From Rostratula benghalensis (taxonomy: Eukaryota > Chordata > Aves > Charadriiformes > Rostratulidae): a stretch of 64,000 nucleotides of DNA. The notes under the pieces are model-generated. The model was not told the origin of the DNA. It worked only from the letters and a program-made list of their open reading frames with translations, and ran no database searches. A program made the translations under genes and the position numbers. The stretch covers positions 607,030-671,029 of the forward strand of contig VXAI01000179.1 in the NCBI GenBank assembly GCA_013399305.1, given 5' to 3'. Numbering within the stretch: position 1 is the first letter of the stretch; each line of letters starts with the position of its first letter. Positions 49,765 to 62,914 of the stretch are shown here, in pieces.

Positions 49765-50867
49765 TAGAGTGGGCACCACCAACTAGTTTAGGAATCAACC
49801 ATGGCTTTACCACAAGCAATGGGACATGATGCAGCAGGAGGTCGCGCTGTCCCAGGGGCAGCCCCCTGGATGGTGACTCAGTTGTAATGCGGTCCCTGCT
49901 TCCCCTGCACTGTACCTGGCACAGGTTATTTCCCCTCCTACATGCTAGCTCAGTTCTTCTGGCTGGTGCAGCATTAGGATGAGACCCAAAGTTCCGAGGA
50001 GACCCACCTACGTGCACAGGATTAACACTGCAGTGGATTCTCTCCCCCGTGCAGCCAGCAAACAGATATAAATACTCCTTGCAAGACAGAATTTCCAAGC
50101 CCGTCCTGCCTTTAGGTAGTTATGAACTGGATTCCAGTCCCACTCTCTGAATTTGTAAGGACATTTTTCCCCCAGCATATTTTTGCATATAAAAAGAAGA
50201 AGAAGAATGCTCGTACATTAAAGACATAATATTTGATGTTGCATTCCTTTCAGTTTCCTTATTCAATATGGTAAATGAGTATTGTTCATGATGTTGGGCT
50301 TTTTCCACGCAGATGACTACATCTTCACCATAAAAAATCAATAAAATATTGAAACAAAACAAAAATGCTGATGCAGAAGTCTAATATTATGGGCTATGCA
50401 ACTTTTATATTATTCTGTACAGAGCATATTCTGTTCAATATAGCTAGGTTTAAATAAACTAACCCAATAACTTTTCCAAAATAACTGCAGAAAATCACCA
50501 TTAAATATATACCACTTCATAGTTTAGCTTTTTTTTTAGCTGCCAAATTGTTTGTGGGGAAGGAGCAAGTAAAATTTTAATTATAAAAATATGGTTGTTT
50601 CCAAATAGTTCACTGAAAGAAGGTAAGTTTATAAAGCTCTGTAGAAGTCACTAAAGCCACTATGGAAAAGCAGAAAAGAAGAAAGGAAGAAGGACCTTAG
50701 CTAAAAATAAACATAATAGACCAAGTTCTGAAAACGAAGAGTAGTATATCTAAATTATTGCACTGTGACTTGCAATTAGTTTTTGAACATACTTTCTACA
50801 ACCAAATTAAAACTAAGGCATGCATATTTTTGGAAAACGAGAACATAATACATAGAAAGCATGAGGG
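49765..50867. other. GC-richer pocket then AT-rich DNA, no gene recognised
   Basis: 49765-50110 is clearly GC-richer than its flanks and has a 119-codon open frame on the minus strand (50098 down to 49739). The frame's product matches no family I know, and its end runs into the AT repeat. The remainder to 50867 is AT-rich without assigned features. Confidence 0.45.
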
Positions 50868-50950
50868 TGAGAATCTGGCCCCGCCAAAGCCAAAGGCAAA
50901 ATTCCCAATGACTGTAGCAGTGCTGGGGTTTTTTCTATGCATGCAAACTC
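50868..50950. repeat. Amniote GAAGTCAATGG-type palindromic repeat relic
   Basis: gtgagaatctggccccgcca then aagccaaaggcaaaattccc, aatgactgtagcagtgctgg. This parallels the amniote pattern 'gtgagattctggccccactgaagtcaatggcaaaactcccattgacttcagtgggg'. It is the clearest of several such relics in the window. The family name is not recalled. Confidence 0.5.
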
Positions 50951-51399
50951 CCATTGACCTAATCTGGAAACCCCTTTTATCTTTCATAATTTTTCTTTTA
51001 TAATGATTGTCATCACTGAAAACCTAGATTTTGTTGTGAGTAATAACATAGATGATGCACATCAAAACAGTATGCAACACATGAAGATTCATTCAACAGG
51101 TGACTAGTATGCACTGAGTTTATGCAATCTCCTGCCAAGGACTGCAACAGGGTAACTCATGGTTTACCCATGTTTTGAACAACACAGGATTTAATCTGTA
51201 GACTGACCCATCATTATAACCTGGCAGAAACAAAGAAAGGAGCCCTAAGCTGAAGATGGGGCAATGTATTTATGTGGAACATTTAATTCAACCCGGGATA
51301 CTATTTAAATTATTTAGGTATTGCTGTTCACAAAGTCAGTGAAAGGAAATAAGCAGCTCGGAGGGTTTGAGTTAGATGTTTCAAGTTAGAAAAGTGGCT
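50951..51399. other. Non-coding stretch, no gene recognised
   Basis: AT-rich DNA between two ancient repeat relics; nothing assigned. Confidence 0.5.
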
Positions 51400-51540
51400 A
51401 CATCTGACCTGGACACTCTGTGTAAGGTAACGTCACTCAACCTTTCTGTGCTTCAATTTTCTCATTTGTAAAATGGTCTAATAACATATTCTGCCTAAAG
51501 GGGAAGTCAGGTTAAGGTAAATGCAGCAAAATGTGTGAGT
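51400..51540 (+). mobile_element. MIR-like SINE relic, sense
   Basis: Clear MIR core: cactcaacctttctgtgctt (51434-51453), caattttctcatttgtaaaa (51453-51472), then tggtctaataacatattctg. These correspond to MIR's 'cttaacctctctgtgcctcagtttcctcatctgtaaaatggggataataatag'. It is the best preserved MIR-like copy in the window. Confidence 0.75.
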
Positions 51541-54500
51541 TTTTCAGAAGCCACTGTGATAAAGACCATAAAAGTACAGAAGATGAGAGTTTGTTGTAGA
51601 TGCAAAAGAGTTCAGTGCATATTGGTGGAGGTGTAGAAGAGTGCAATGCAGTGACAGCCCTGATGGTTTGCCGAGCAGGTCACCATGCTTACGCAGAGCT
51701 GCATTGAGAGAAAAAGGTCTCAAACAACTTCAAAGAGGCCTGGTCACAGCAAGGCGTGTACATGGCTGTCCTCTTTCTGGATTCCTGTCAATGTATCAGC
51801 AGGATGCTGATGCACAGAGAGACTTTACTGACTTCCATTTCCATGAGCATAAGCATATTTGCTCCATGCCACTGCAAATGGTGACATGCCCTTAGGTTTA
51901 AGGAATGAGTGATCAGGGTTTGTAGGCGTAAAGCACTGTGAAAGAGAGTGCTTTGAGAATTCTTTTGGGTACTTGTAAATACTGTAAGATGATTTGAAAA
52001 CTATTTTTAAGTGCGCTGTAACAAAAGAAAAACCAAGTTTCCTTTTCCAACACCCTTGCAAGTTGACACTAGGCACAAATACAAAGCTTGGTTTGTTGTT
52101 ATTTAAACTTCTTTAATCCTGACTACTGGTGCTTGTGGAGAAGGGAGGCATAGTTGGAGAGAAGCCATACTTTTTCAAAATTGATTAAAAACACCTTTTG
52201 AAAAATAAATAACTTCAGCAGGCTGACCTCTAAATCAAATGATACTGCAAAGTTCTGCAGTATAAAATAAGATTCCCTTTCACAGCATTTTGAATGTTGG
52301 CTTGTCAAGTATTCTTTTTGACAAGCTTCCGGCTTAAAAATCTGTTATTTACCTCTTGTCAAACAAATATGCTTCCAGTAGACTTTACAGGTTAAAAATA
52401 CTGAAGAGAAACCAGCTTATCTTTGCTCAGCGTGAGGAACTTTTGCTGTTTGATCACATACAGATAGCACTGGTGAAATTGCTGGGATTGCTTCATGTCA
52501 TCTGATAAAACAAGGCAATAAATTTTACTGCAAGTTGGCAGCAGGAAGAGCTGCTGCAGGTCAAGTCTGAGGTGAACACTACTTTTATAAGGACACAGTG
52601 AAAATTACTCAAATTGCAGAAGCTGTGGTAAGCAGAGAGCCTAAAGCCAAGGGGTTTGGATCCAAGGTTTTTTTGGTTGTTGGTTTTTATTTTTGCCCTG
52701 CATAGCTGGCTTCTAAACTGGCAGTCAAAATGAGATTGTATTTTTCTTGATCTGGCTCTATAACTGGTGCCATCCATATTCAGTCCACATCTGTCAGTCA
52801 TCATTCAAAAAAATGGCTCAGAAAAGCTCAGAAGAGTAAACGGTATAGGAAGAAAGTGACATACACGAACAAGGAAGAAGGCATCTGATATACAGACAAG
52901 TTAGTTTACCCTGTGAAAGGATCTCACTCTGCAGGGATCTCACTTGCTTGAAAAGCTTGGCTGCCTAAATGAGGAGTCTACAAATGAAAAATATTGTTAT
53001 TTTCACAAATGTCACCAGGCTGCAAGTGCTTACCTACTGTTAACTCAGCTGTCTACCCAGCTCTGATTGCTCCTTCTTTTTTTTTTTTTTCAGCTACCCA
53101 TAAACTGATATAAAAGTTCTCCTCAGAAAACAAAACAAAACAAATTTATATCATTTCTGCTCAGTCCTAATGTATCAAGTTTCTAATATTTTTTTCTCAA
53201 GGCCTGAGAGGATAGGATAGCTCAGCTCTCCTCTGGCAAAAGGTTTGCTGAAGCCTTTGCATTTCTCTCTCCTTTAGCACACAGTTTCCATCACCAGCAG
53301 ATCTCTTGCAATTTAAGGTAAGGGAAGGAAGGATGTTTTATGCTTTTTATGAGTTTCAAATTATATATGAAAGCATCAGTCACAAGCTCAGTGTTGAGTT
53401 CAGCGTAACCTATTCTCTCTCAGCTACAGATTAAAACATTGGAGCTGCAAACGTCTTCTGTGGGTTACCAGGTTCTATTGCAGTTTACAAAGAAAACACA
53501 AACATCATTAAAGCAAAGCATTTTATTCAAAACTGTTTATTCAAACTCCCAAGAGTCCTTTTCAAGACGTGACAGAGAATCTAAATTTCAAAGACGAAGC
53601 ATATGAATTCTAACCTAAGCTCTCAAGTGCTGCAATAGGCCCACTGCTTCTTGTAAGAAATACTGTTTCACAGAAATTGGAGATTTTATTTGGCCTTTTA
53701 AATGGACATAACACTTCTTAAAAGTCAGCCAGAAACTTCAACTTTGTGTCAGCTTTTGTCTGTGTGACATGAAGCAGTAATGAAGCATTAAGTCCAGAAT
53801 GCTTAAGACCTAATTCATTATGTTACACATGTTGTACCTTTTAGACCTTGCAATGAAAGACAGCCTTTGCAGAGAATAAGTAACAAAAAAGGAAGTATAT
53901 CTGTAATTATTACAAAAATTGTCTGAATACATCTTTTCCTAGTGCCAGAGAATCTGTAACCCCAAGCAAATGCGATTCGTCTTGAGTACGTCATCCTTTT
54001 ACTTACCCCTCAGAATGCTGACACTGCACCTTTTTCATCATTGGCATAAACACAAGCTTCCCTCAAGTTATGATCTTCATCTTCTGACCTATGATCCAAC
54101 CCATCATGTAGGTAGCTGGAGCACTGGAGATAGACACTCTGAAATCTGTTTAATTCCATTAAAGGCAATTTCCAGCAGAACGCAAATAACAGCTACAAAA
54201 AAGGTGGCATTTTATAGTACTATAGTAATTTTTTATGGAAAAGTGACTATTTCAAAGGGTTTTAAAACCACCACAGTCCCTCAGATTGCGTCTAGCATTA
54301 TGTAGGCTTTGCATCTGGCTACTTAACAGAATGTAAAAGATCAGGACTCTGGAAACTCAGGTGTATGGTTTACCACACTGGGTATGTCCACTACAGAAGA
54401 ACAGTGTTCTGAAAGCTCTTTACACTCACCTTAGACTTTGCATCTAGGGATAGGGATAAAAACTTACTCTTTTTTTTTTTTTTCATGCAAAGCTCTTAAA

Positions 54501-57500
54501 AAAAATTAAAAGTATCAATCTCTTTTTCAGTATTATGATTTTAGGTGGATTCTCATTTCTCATTAAAGATGTACATTAATAATCCCTGCTCTTGTGAGAC
54601 TGATTTGAGTTTTAATCTGTTTATTTTTTGTCAAAATAGCAAGGTTCAATTAAAAATAGGAATACTTTTTCTTTTCTATTTTTTTTCTAAATTAAAACAT
54701 TTCAGACCTTTATTTCTAGAAAGTTTATGTTTTGGTAGAGATTCTGTGTGAAAACATGATATCTACTTCTGTCTGAACACTTATAAATTAGTCAAAGCTC
54801 TGACATGCTGGACAACTAAAAATTGAACTTCAATAAAAAGATACTTCTTTTAGAAAAAGGTCATGTAAATCACTGCTGTTTCAAACAGCCTTATTCTTCA
54901 CCTTCTGGGGCTAGAAAGCACTTTATTCTGTTTCATAGTACAGGCAAGGCCATCCTTTGAGCCACAACTCAGATGTATCAACACTAGACTAAAACACATT
55001 GAGTATAGCATCTGTTGAATGTGAAAAATATAATCATGTCAATAGCTTCAAAAAGAGGGTATTCACATCCATCTCCACTTGTGTTGTCATATACAAGGCC
55101 TGATAACTAGAAGTAAAGAATTTTTTTATAAAGAGAAGTTTATTCAGTGGATTCCTCAACTTTTTCATTCTCAAATTGTGGCTAAACCATTTAAAAAAAA
55201 AATGAAGAAAAAAAAAAAAGGAAGAAAAGGACTTTTTCTATGGTTAGTTTTAATGACTAGAGGTTGTTTGTGTAACCCTTGAGAAACTCACACTTTCAGG
55301 GTGATCAATCTATTGTTTGGTGACCCCATGACAAAGCGTTAGCCCAAGGTCAGTGAGGACCAGGAGGGCTGCCAAAAGCTCAACAGTTTTCTGTGGGCTG
55401 TGGGAAGCATCCAAAGAGACAGCACTTCTTCTTAGGAGCAGAAACAGTATGGTTTCCATCTCTATCTCAGTACTTTTTTAATATTACCAACGGCTAGAAA
55501 AAGGAGGTTTCTTCAGTCTTTGGGGGCTTCACTTCAATATTTGGCTCAACTCAGTTTTCAGATCTCCAGAAGCAACAGTCTCAAATTCTAAATTACTTTG
55601 AGGAACCTGATGAGATAATAGATTTCTTTTTGCAAACTTTTTTAAAATCTGCTTTTTAAGCTCTGTCTGCTCAAAGACTTTTTTACATGACTCAGTGATG
55701 ATGTAGGTGACACATGTGACATTCTATTTCAAACTGACTTATAAGTTTGAACTGTGTCATTTTAAGAAAGTTAAACTGACCTTCTCTAGGTTGGATACAG
55801 CTTAATCTATATAAACTTAATTGTACTGAAATGTTTATTGTCAACATAAGAAACTTTCCATGGTAAAATTGTAATTTGAGTAATGGATACCTTATCTTTT
55901 TAAGGATACATCAATAAAAACCTGCTTGGGTAGCTCAAAGTCCCTATCTAACATCATCATTTCTTAACTATCAATAGCATGGTTATTGTAAATAAGAGTC
56001 GTCAGGGAAAAAAAAGGTTTACTTTCTTACTAGAAAGAAAGAAAAGTCATTAAAATTAGATTCCTAAAAAATTAACTTCCTTGGGAAAATATAATTCTAG
56101 GGCACTTAAGTGTGTCTTTCAATGAATAATTTTAAATGCAAAATAAATTTAGAAACAAGTAGCATTTAAGAAAAATAAAATTATTAATTTGGAAAATAAC
56201 AACACAAATAAGTTTGATCTTATAAAAATATTTCTCTTAAAAACAATTTCTCTAAAAACTGTTTCGTTCCGTAAAACAAGTTCATTTTGGTGAATCAGCA
56301 ATTTTCTAGTACAAAAACATTCTGTGGGAAAAATTCCAAAAGGCTCTAGCTGTGAATTTTATCAATATTGAGGTACTTGAACAAAACAGCAAGCAGTAAG
56401 TAAGAGTATACATATAAACCTAAATTAACATGCAGCTAACTTCTATTGCTTTTACCAGGACTTTGAGGGGAAACACGTGTTTTGCTCATTTTTCTCAATA
56501 GAATATTTGTTATTGTCATGTACATCACAGTCTGTTATCTACCAATATTTTTACAGAAGTCTTTTTATTAAGAAAAATTATTGATGCATTTCCGGAACCT
56601 GCAGGCTACTATATGTTTATAAAAATGTTGGCAAAATATCTGTTCCCATTTCTCGTGTTATGAGGTTAAGACTCATCTGTTCTCACAGGCACACACACAA
56701 AATCCTAAGTTCAGTAGCAAATCTCTGACAGAAAGTGCATAATGAATACTTCTTGGAAAACACATCAAGATCTAATTAAGCAAAGTGAGGGCTAGTAGGC
56801 ACCATAATAACATTGATCAAAATCAACAGCTCAAAACAAAAATTGATGAGTTGAAATGTATTTGCATGACAATTTTTTTTTTTTAAAGTTGTATATTAAC
56901 CCAAACAAAAGAAGCAATGTATCAAATAATGTTTTTTCCCCCACAAATAGATTGGCCAGTTCTAACAAGCACCCCCATGTTCCCTTTCAAGGCCATCACA
57001 CACACTGCACAGAGCAGCTAACAGCTTTTGACCACTACCAAACTGGAAGTACCTGAACGCACTCCCTCCCATGCCTCCAGTCCCACGGTGTCTCTATTTT
57101 CTCTGTTTTGTCAATCCTTTAAACATAAAAATAGAAAAGAGGAAACAAGCTTAAAGACATGAGGAAGAACACTGGGGGAAGGGAGGGGTTTTAACAGGTT
57201 TTTGAGCCAGACACATGTTACCACATGGTTTGCATTACAGGCCAGTGTATTAAGAGTAGACCACCACAACACACAGGTGGAAGTGTGAGTCTGGGAGCCA
57301 TTGAAGTTTGAACACTGGGAATTTTCCCAGTGTATCACAATTACAGAAACATCTGGGCTATGTGACTTAGTGCCGACTTGCTGTGAAAATTTGGTGTTCA
57401 ACAGCACTCAACATTTCTAATTTCTTTCTTGTTGTCGGGTGGTCTCATGTGACACATTGTGATCACTGGTTTCAGAGCCACAAAACAGTTTCTTTATCAC

Positions 57501-60500
57501 ACCTTCCTTTTATGGGTGTGCTTACCAATTCAGAATGCTTTCTGTTTTCATATATAGCATGGTGTTTATTTAAAAGAAAGTGAAAATTAGTTAGGAAAAA
57601 ATATCTATACAAGGGAAAGATCTTGTGCTGGATTAAATATATTTACACCACCTGAAAATATTAATTCCAGGGTTAGAAGCAAAACCAGTTCACAACTGAT
57701 CTAGCACTGGCTAAGGGAGTGAATGTGAGAACAAAGATAAAAAACTAACAGATTTTTGGAGATAGTATTGCTTAAGTTATAAATTGTCATGAAGTAACCT
57801 CTGCTTTATAGCTGTGAGGCAATTAAAGGCGTTTATAAGTGAAGGTTGCCACTCCAACCCAGGAATATCATAGAACAAGACAGTACCAATTAGGGTACTT
57901 TTAGGTGTACAACAAATAACATTAACAGGACACCCCAGACTTCAGCAACGTCCACCTGGAACAAGGCAGAAACAATAAGAAAATTTCCCTGAGACTCAGC
58001 ATTCACAAAAATTGCTCCTAGGTGTGTGAACCATATACAGCTTTCTCGGTCCTTTCCTCTCTCATCCCAAAAACTCTTCTGGTAAATGCCATAACCAAGT
58101 CCTGCTTTTATTGTCATTGAAAAAGGATCATTTAATAAACTGCTGAATTCAAGCAATAGGTTATGTCAGACCGTTGTTGATGGTAGAGAAATTGCTCTGG
58201 GATTTGTCTCACCTGACTTTAGCAGTTTAAGTGCCTGCGGCGATGCATGAAGACTTCTTCAGATCTCATGGAATGAAAAGCACCTTCAGAGGACAGTTTA
58301 TCCTGCGTCACCACAGATGCCTAAATGCTAGGTTGCATCACCATCCAAAAGCACTGGTATTTATTTCTCCCCTGCCTACAGAATGAACCTCAGTAACCAG
58401 ATTAAACTAGATACATAACTTTTGAATGGTTAAAATCAGTTGTAAAAGATTTCACCATCAGTACGGTTGATGGGTCAGAATTCATAGCAGTGACAGGTTT
58501 CTTTGAGGTACAGCTCAGCTTCTTTTTCAAATCTCCTTTACCGTGCTAGTTCTTAGCTGACAACTAAGTCCTATCTGACAGCTGACAAGCCTACAATCTG
58601 CTTTTGGGATGAACCACTCTTTTCCTTCAACCGACAACCAGTACAGTTCTACTCAATGACAGAGGCATGAAAACAGGAACAAAAGAACTCTTCTAAAATA
58701 AGTGATGCTGAGAATGCATCTGGGGCAAAATCAAACCATTTGGCTTGCTTGCTTACATTCCTTTCAAAAAGGGGATCTGATTATTTGCACTGTATTTACA
58801 ATTATATATTCGGTCAAATTGAACCCAGATGTCAATAAATGCCCAGATGTAGACTGAAGCAGAAAAAGGTAGCAGAAGTGGAAAATTGTAGTAGTGGTGG
58901 TGAGTAAAATGTATTATGATCATACATAATGAACTATCAGCCAAAAAAAGTTGAGATTTAACATGGATTGTATCTCAAAAGTAATGCTTGAGATTAAGAT
59001 GCAAAATTATTGTTTTTTATATCTATTAATATAAAAGGAAAACATTAAATCAAGATTTAAGTGAAATTTCTGTTCTTAGTTTTGAGTATGTGCAAAATCT
59101 GTGCAGTAATTAAACTCTGAAAGACGTAAAATACAACCTGCTGAGATGCAGCCAGCCGCTCTTTTCAGAGATGAGTTTTAATGTTGTTGGATACACTGGG
59201 AGGCAAAACCTTGCTTACCTTACGAGTTTTGTGAGAGTAAAACTTTAGTTTAACCTAAACAGATTTCCAGAATGCCCCTCACTCACTGCACAGTTAGATC
59301 ACATGTTCACCAAGTGACAGCTCATAACTACATACAAGAAATCTGCTCCATATGACCAGGACCTAGTTTCCAAAGGTTCACTTTCTGGTCAAAACACAGC
59401 CAATATGCACCAAATCACTTCCTCTCAAAAGAGGCTATTTCCATGGCAAGTTATGTGCCAAATTTCCTGCATGTGAAAATGACCACAAGTCCCGTTTTTC
59501 CTATCAACATTTTCCCATTTATATCAAGAAAGTATTTGGCTCTTCATCCCTCTCCTGAAGCTATTTTAATGAAAGCTGTTCATAAAAGGCAGACTTTTTT
59601 AGTTATTCATTTTATGGGAAAAATAATGGTTTTGTGGGATTGTTTTGAGTTTTATTTTGTTTTGCAATTTTGTTATTCTCAAGAATCGCTGGAACATTAC
59701 TTACATAGATTTTCTTTTAAAAAAAAAAAGTTACTTTCAGACAGAAACTATGAATACAAACGTTGGGATTGGATAGTGATCAATTAGGAAAACTATGAGA
59801 GAATTAAAAAGTAGATAGAATGGCAGAGTTATGCAATCTTAATTATATTTGCCATTGCTCTTTCAGCTATCAGCATCACTAAGAGAAAAAAAATATGAAT
59901 CTTCTTAACACTAATTTGTATTGCTGCTTCATATTATTCTTGTTTGGCTCAATGAAGTAAAAAATAAATAAATAAGAAACAGTTTGTGTTTGAAATATTG
60001 GTTATTTCAAACCAGCATATTACTTACCCAAGAATACCCAGCCAATAGGGAAATTAATTTGATATTTAGAGTCATTAGCTTCACAATATTCATTTGGAGT
60101 AATAAGCATTCTGGAAATGTTTTAAAGGGATTGTTAGGACACGATATACAAAAGCAGACATAATAGCAGATTGAATGAATGATGGCAGGAAAATGCAAAA
60201 GAGGACAAATAAAATCTTATTATGCTTTAGGCCTAACTTTTCATTACTTTGTATTTTACATTCTAATTTATAGGATTGACCCAAAGGAAAAAAAAACAGC
60301 ATGAAATACACATTGTGATCTCCAAATTTTGGACAAAGTATGAGAACAGTAAAATTAGTTAACAAATATGGAAGGGAAAAAAAAATATCAAGAAGAGAAA
60401 ATAAAACAGGATTTCTTAGCCCTCTCCTAAATGAGAGTGTGGTTTCTATGTTTTCGAAGTCAACACGTAGTCTGACTTATGAAGAGTACTACAAGGTTTT

Positions 60501-60661
60501 CCCTTGCTGTCCTCAGTCTAAGCAAAGAGTCAGTGGAGTTACTGTGGGGTAAAAAACCAATCTCACACCCATGAGAAATAACTCAAAGCTGCTGAAACAA
60601 TCCCTCATGCAACTTTCATTGCAGAACCAGAGCCTAAAACAATAGTAATCTAAGATGTTGC
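51541..60661. other. AT-rich non-coding stretch, no gene recognised
   Basis: About 9 kb with no recognised gene. Contents seen: a gagtgctttgagaattcttt word at 51946-51965 reminiscent of an old SINE tail; poly(T) runs at 53077-53090 and near 54472-54483; an A-rich purine tract at 55192-55230; and A-rich short runs near 59719-59730. Two splice-acceptor-like tracts (53093 and 53277) occur close together. Frames such as 53970-54305 and 59443-59787 (plus) match no family I know. Confidence 0.5.
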
Positions 60662-60666
60662 TAGGG

Positions 60667-60725
60667 AAAAAAAAAAAAAAAAAAAAAGAAAAGAAAAGAA
60701 GGGAAAAAAACAAAATTAAAAGAAA
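60667..60725 (+). repeat. Poly(A) and AAAAG-rich simple repeat
   Basis: A 21-base A run (60667-60687) continues into several AAAAG units and further A-rich sequence. It could be the tail of a retroposed copy, but nothing recognisable precedes it. Confidence 0.85.
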
Positions 60726-62701
60726 AAGGCAGATACTGTGATTGCATCTACCCAAGTCAATAACACAGGTCAAGACCTAATCTGGTCTCTGGCTGCGGGG
60801 CAAAGGAGGTGGCACGGCTCACACCCTCACCATATCAGGGTCACTGGCAACCAGATCAAGGACACCTTGCCCAGCATTGTGAAGGAGTTTGTTTGCTGGC
60901 CAGGGCCAAAACCGTGCCAGGGACTATGCTCACAATTTCACAGCCATTACATGCAAGTGCACTGGCCTCATTTCATTCACCAGCACTGCCACTACCAAGG
61001 GGAGCTGATCTGAGGAGCAGTGGTCGAGAAAAGCTGGTGCCCAAAAAAACAGTGCTGAGAGGGGGAACTTTTCTCCCTAAGTTTTTGTTTTTCAGCTGAA
61101 AGGCCTACTTCCAGGGCAAAGCTGTACATATTTCAATAGAATATCAGATCTTACAAAGGATTGCACGAGTTCTTACTGTCTAATAAAGAGTCAGCAAATT
61201 TATGTTGTAGCAAAAACAATTGGGAGTAAAAATTCTTTAAAAAAAATAATAATACTCCATTCATCTGACTACAAAGTGAGTTGCAATAAATACAGTATTG
61301 AGAAACAGAGCAGCTTAGCAGGGTTTTAAGTAGTCTCTGCATCCTCACTGCTGCTCCCACACACGCACACACACACAGGCTGCCACGCACTCTCCCTCGT
61401 GCTGCTAAAAGCAAACAGTGGATACCACGGACAAACATTGTCAGCACAGATGTGTCCATTATAACCAGCGTGAACTATGCTCATGAGGAGCGGTGTCACT
61501 TCAGAAAATCCAAGTGTCTCCGGCTGCGAAAGAGCAGTGGGGTGTGAGAACAAAAGAAAGAGATGTTGTGATTAAGACAGGGCTAATGGTTCATTAACAA
61601 TATCCAAGGCCTGGCTCTACAGCTTAGAAGTTAAGGATTTATTTCAAAACTACCTTTTGGCTTGCTTTTTTTTTTTTTTTTTGTTATTGCTCTTCGTTTC
61701 TTTTCTTTGCCTTTTGAAAAGGATTTGTAGCTTCCTCTCTTGCCCTTTTGTCTGATAGCTCCTAAAATATGAAGCAAATGAAAACAGAGATCTAGTGAAA
61801 ACAATATTTTCTTCTTTTCTCATCTCTTTTTTCATCTCTCTCTCTGATGTGTGAGTCTAAAGCAAGGACACAGGGGAGAGACAGCATTCTTTGCTTCAAC
61901 AATAGCCCTACCCTGGCTTTTGGGGTCCAGCTTGGCAATTCAAGGGCAACTTTCAGAGCAGGTACAGTACTCACCTGAGCCAAAAGTACTACAGAGAGCT
62001 TTACAGCATTTTTAAGTTACATGGATATATTTAAGTCCCTTTTTGGTACTGGTTCATTTACCATAGAGGCATGAAGGTCGTTTGTGTCTATACTGGTAAA
62101 TGAGAAAGGCCAATGAGTGAACTTGGGTGCAGCAGTGCTGCTGTCAGCTCATGCTCCCCAGACAGTGCCCAGGGGCAGTTCACAAATTAGCTTGTGCCAA
62201 AAACCTTCCTCCAGTTGGTGCTGAGAACAATACTGCATGAGATTTGGTTCCTTCTGCTCCCTGGCATTGTTCAACCTTGTCCTCAACCACCACCATCAGC
62301 CCCAACTCATACCTCGGGCACACAGCATATACTTCTAGTTCAACGCTGCAAAAGCACCTTGCTGTTGGGCTGTGGCATGGCCTAAAAATTGTTTCAGTCT
62401 GAACTAGGAAAAGCCAAACACACACGCAATCTTAATTATGTCCTAAGGCCAAGGGTTTGTACATGGTGTCTGTAGGAGCGAGGTCAGTCTGATGCAAAGG
62501 GTCTCCAGCAAGAACCAACAAGCAGAGCAAAGAAATCCTAAACAACAGCACATTTGACCTGGAAATTGCTTAAGCTGGTTAGTGGGGAAGCGTTATGCAC
62601 AAGTGCATATCCTAAATCTCATGTTTCACTGTAATTCATCAGGATACCCCTTTATATCCTCTTCTCATCCAAAACCTTCTCTGACTGTCACCACCTATAC
62701 A
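60726..62701. other. Non-coding stretch with a GC-richer pocket, no gene recognised
   Basis: 60770-61050 is GC-richer and open in two plus frames (60738-61013 and 60809-61099) with no recognisable product. It contains the 35-base motif shared with 45875-45909. A CA repeat (one interruption) lies at 61358-61377 and a 17-base poly(T) run at 61666-61682. No gene or RNA was recognised. Confidence 0.5.
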
Positions 62702-62857
62702 TTTGCTAACTGAACTGTACCGAAGGTGATTCCTTTCAACTACAGCTGGAATTAGAAGAGTGGGATTTACCACAGGAGTTTGCTAACTGAACTGTACCGA
62801 AGGTGATTCCTTTCAACTACAGCTGGAATTAGAAGAGTGAGATTTACCACAGGAGTT
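62702..62857 (+). repeat. 77-bp tandem duplication, one mismatch
   Basis: Unit 1 starts at 62702 and unit 2 at 62779, both containing gctaactgaactgtaccgaa and ending in ttaccacaggagtt. The only difference in the 77-base period is G at 62763 versus A at 62840. The event is very recent, or it is an assembly artefact. Confidence 0.97.
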
Positions 62858-62914
62858 CAAAAACTTCCTGGCAGGACTTCTTGTGGAACAATCCTTTAGT
62901 TTACACATTAAACT

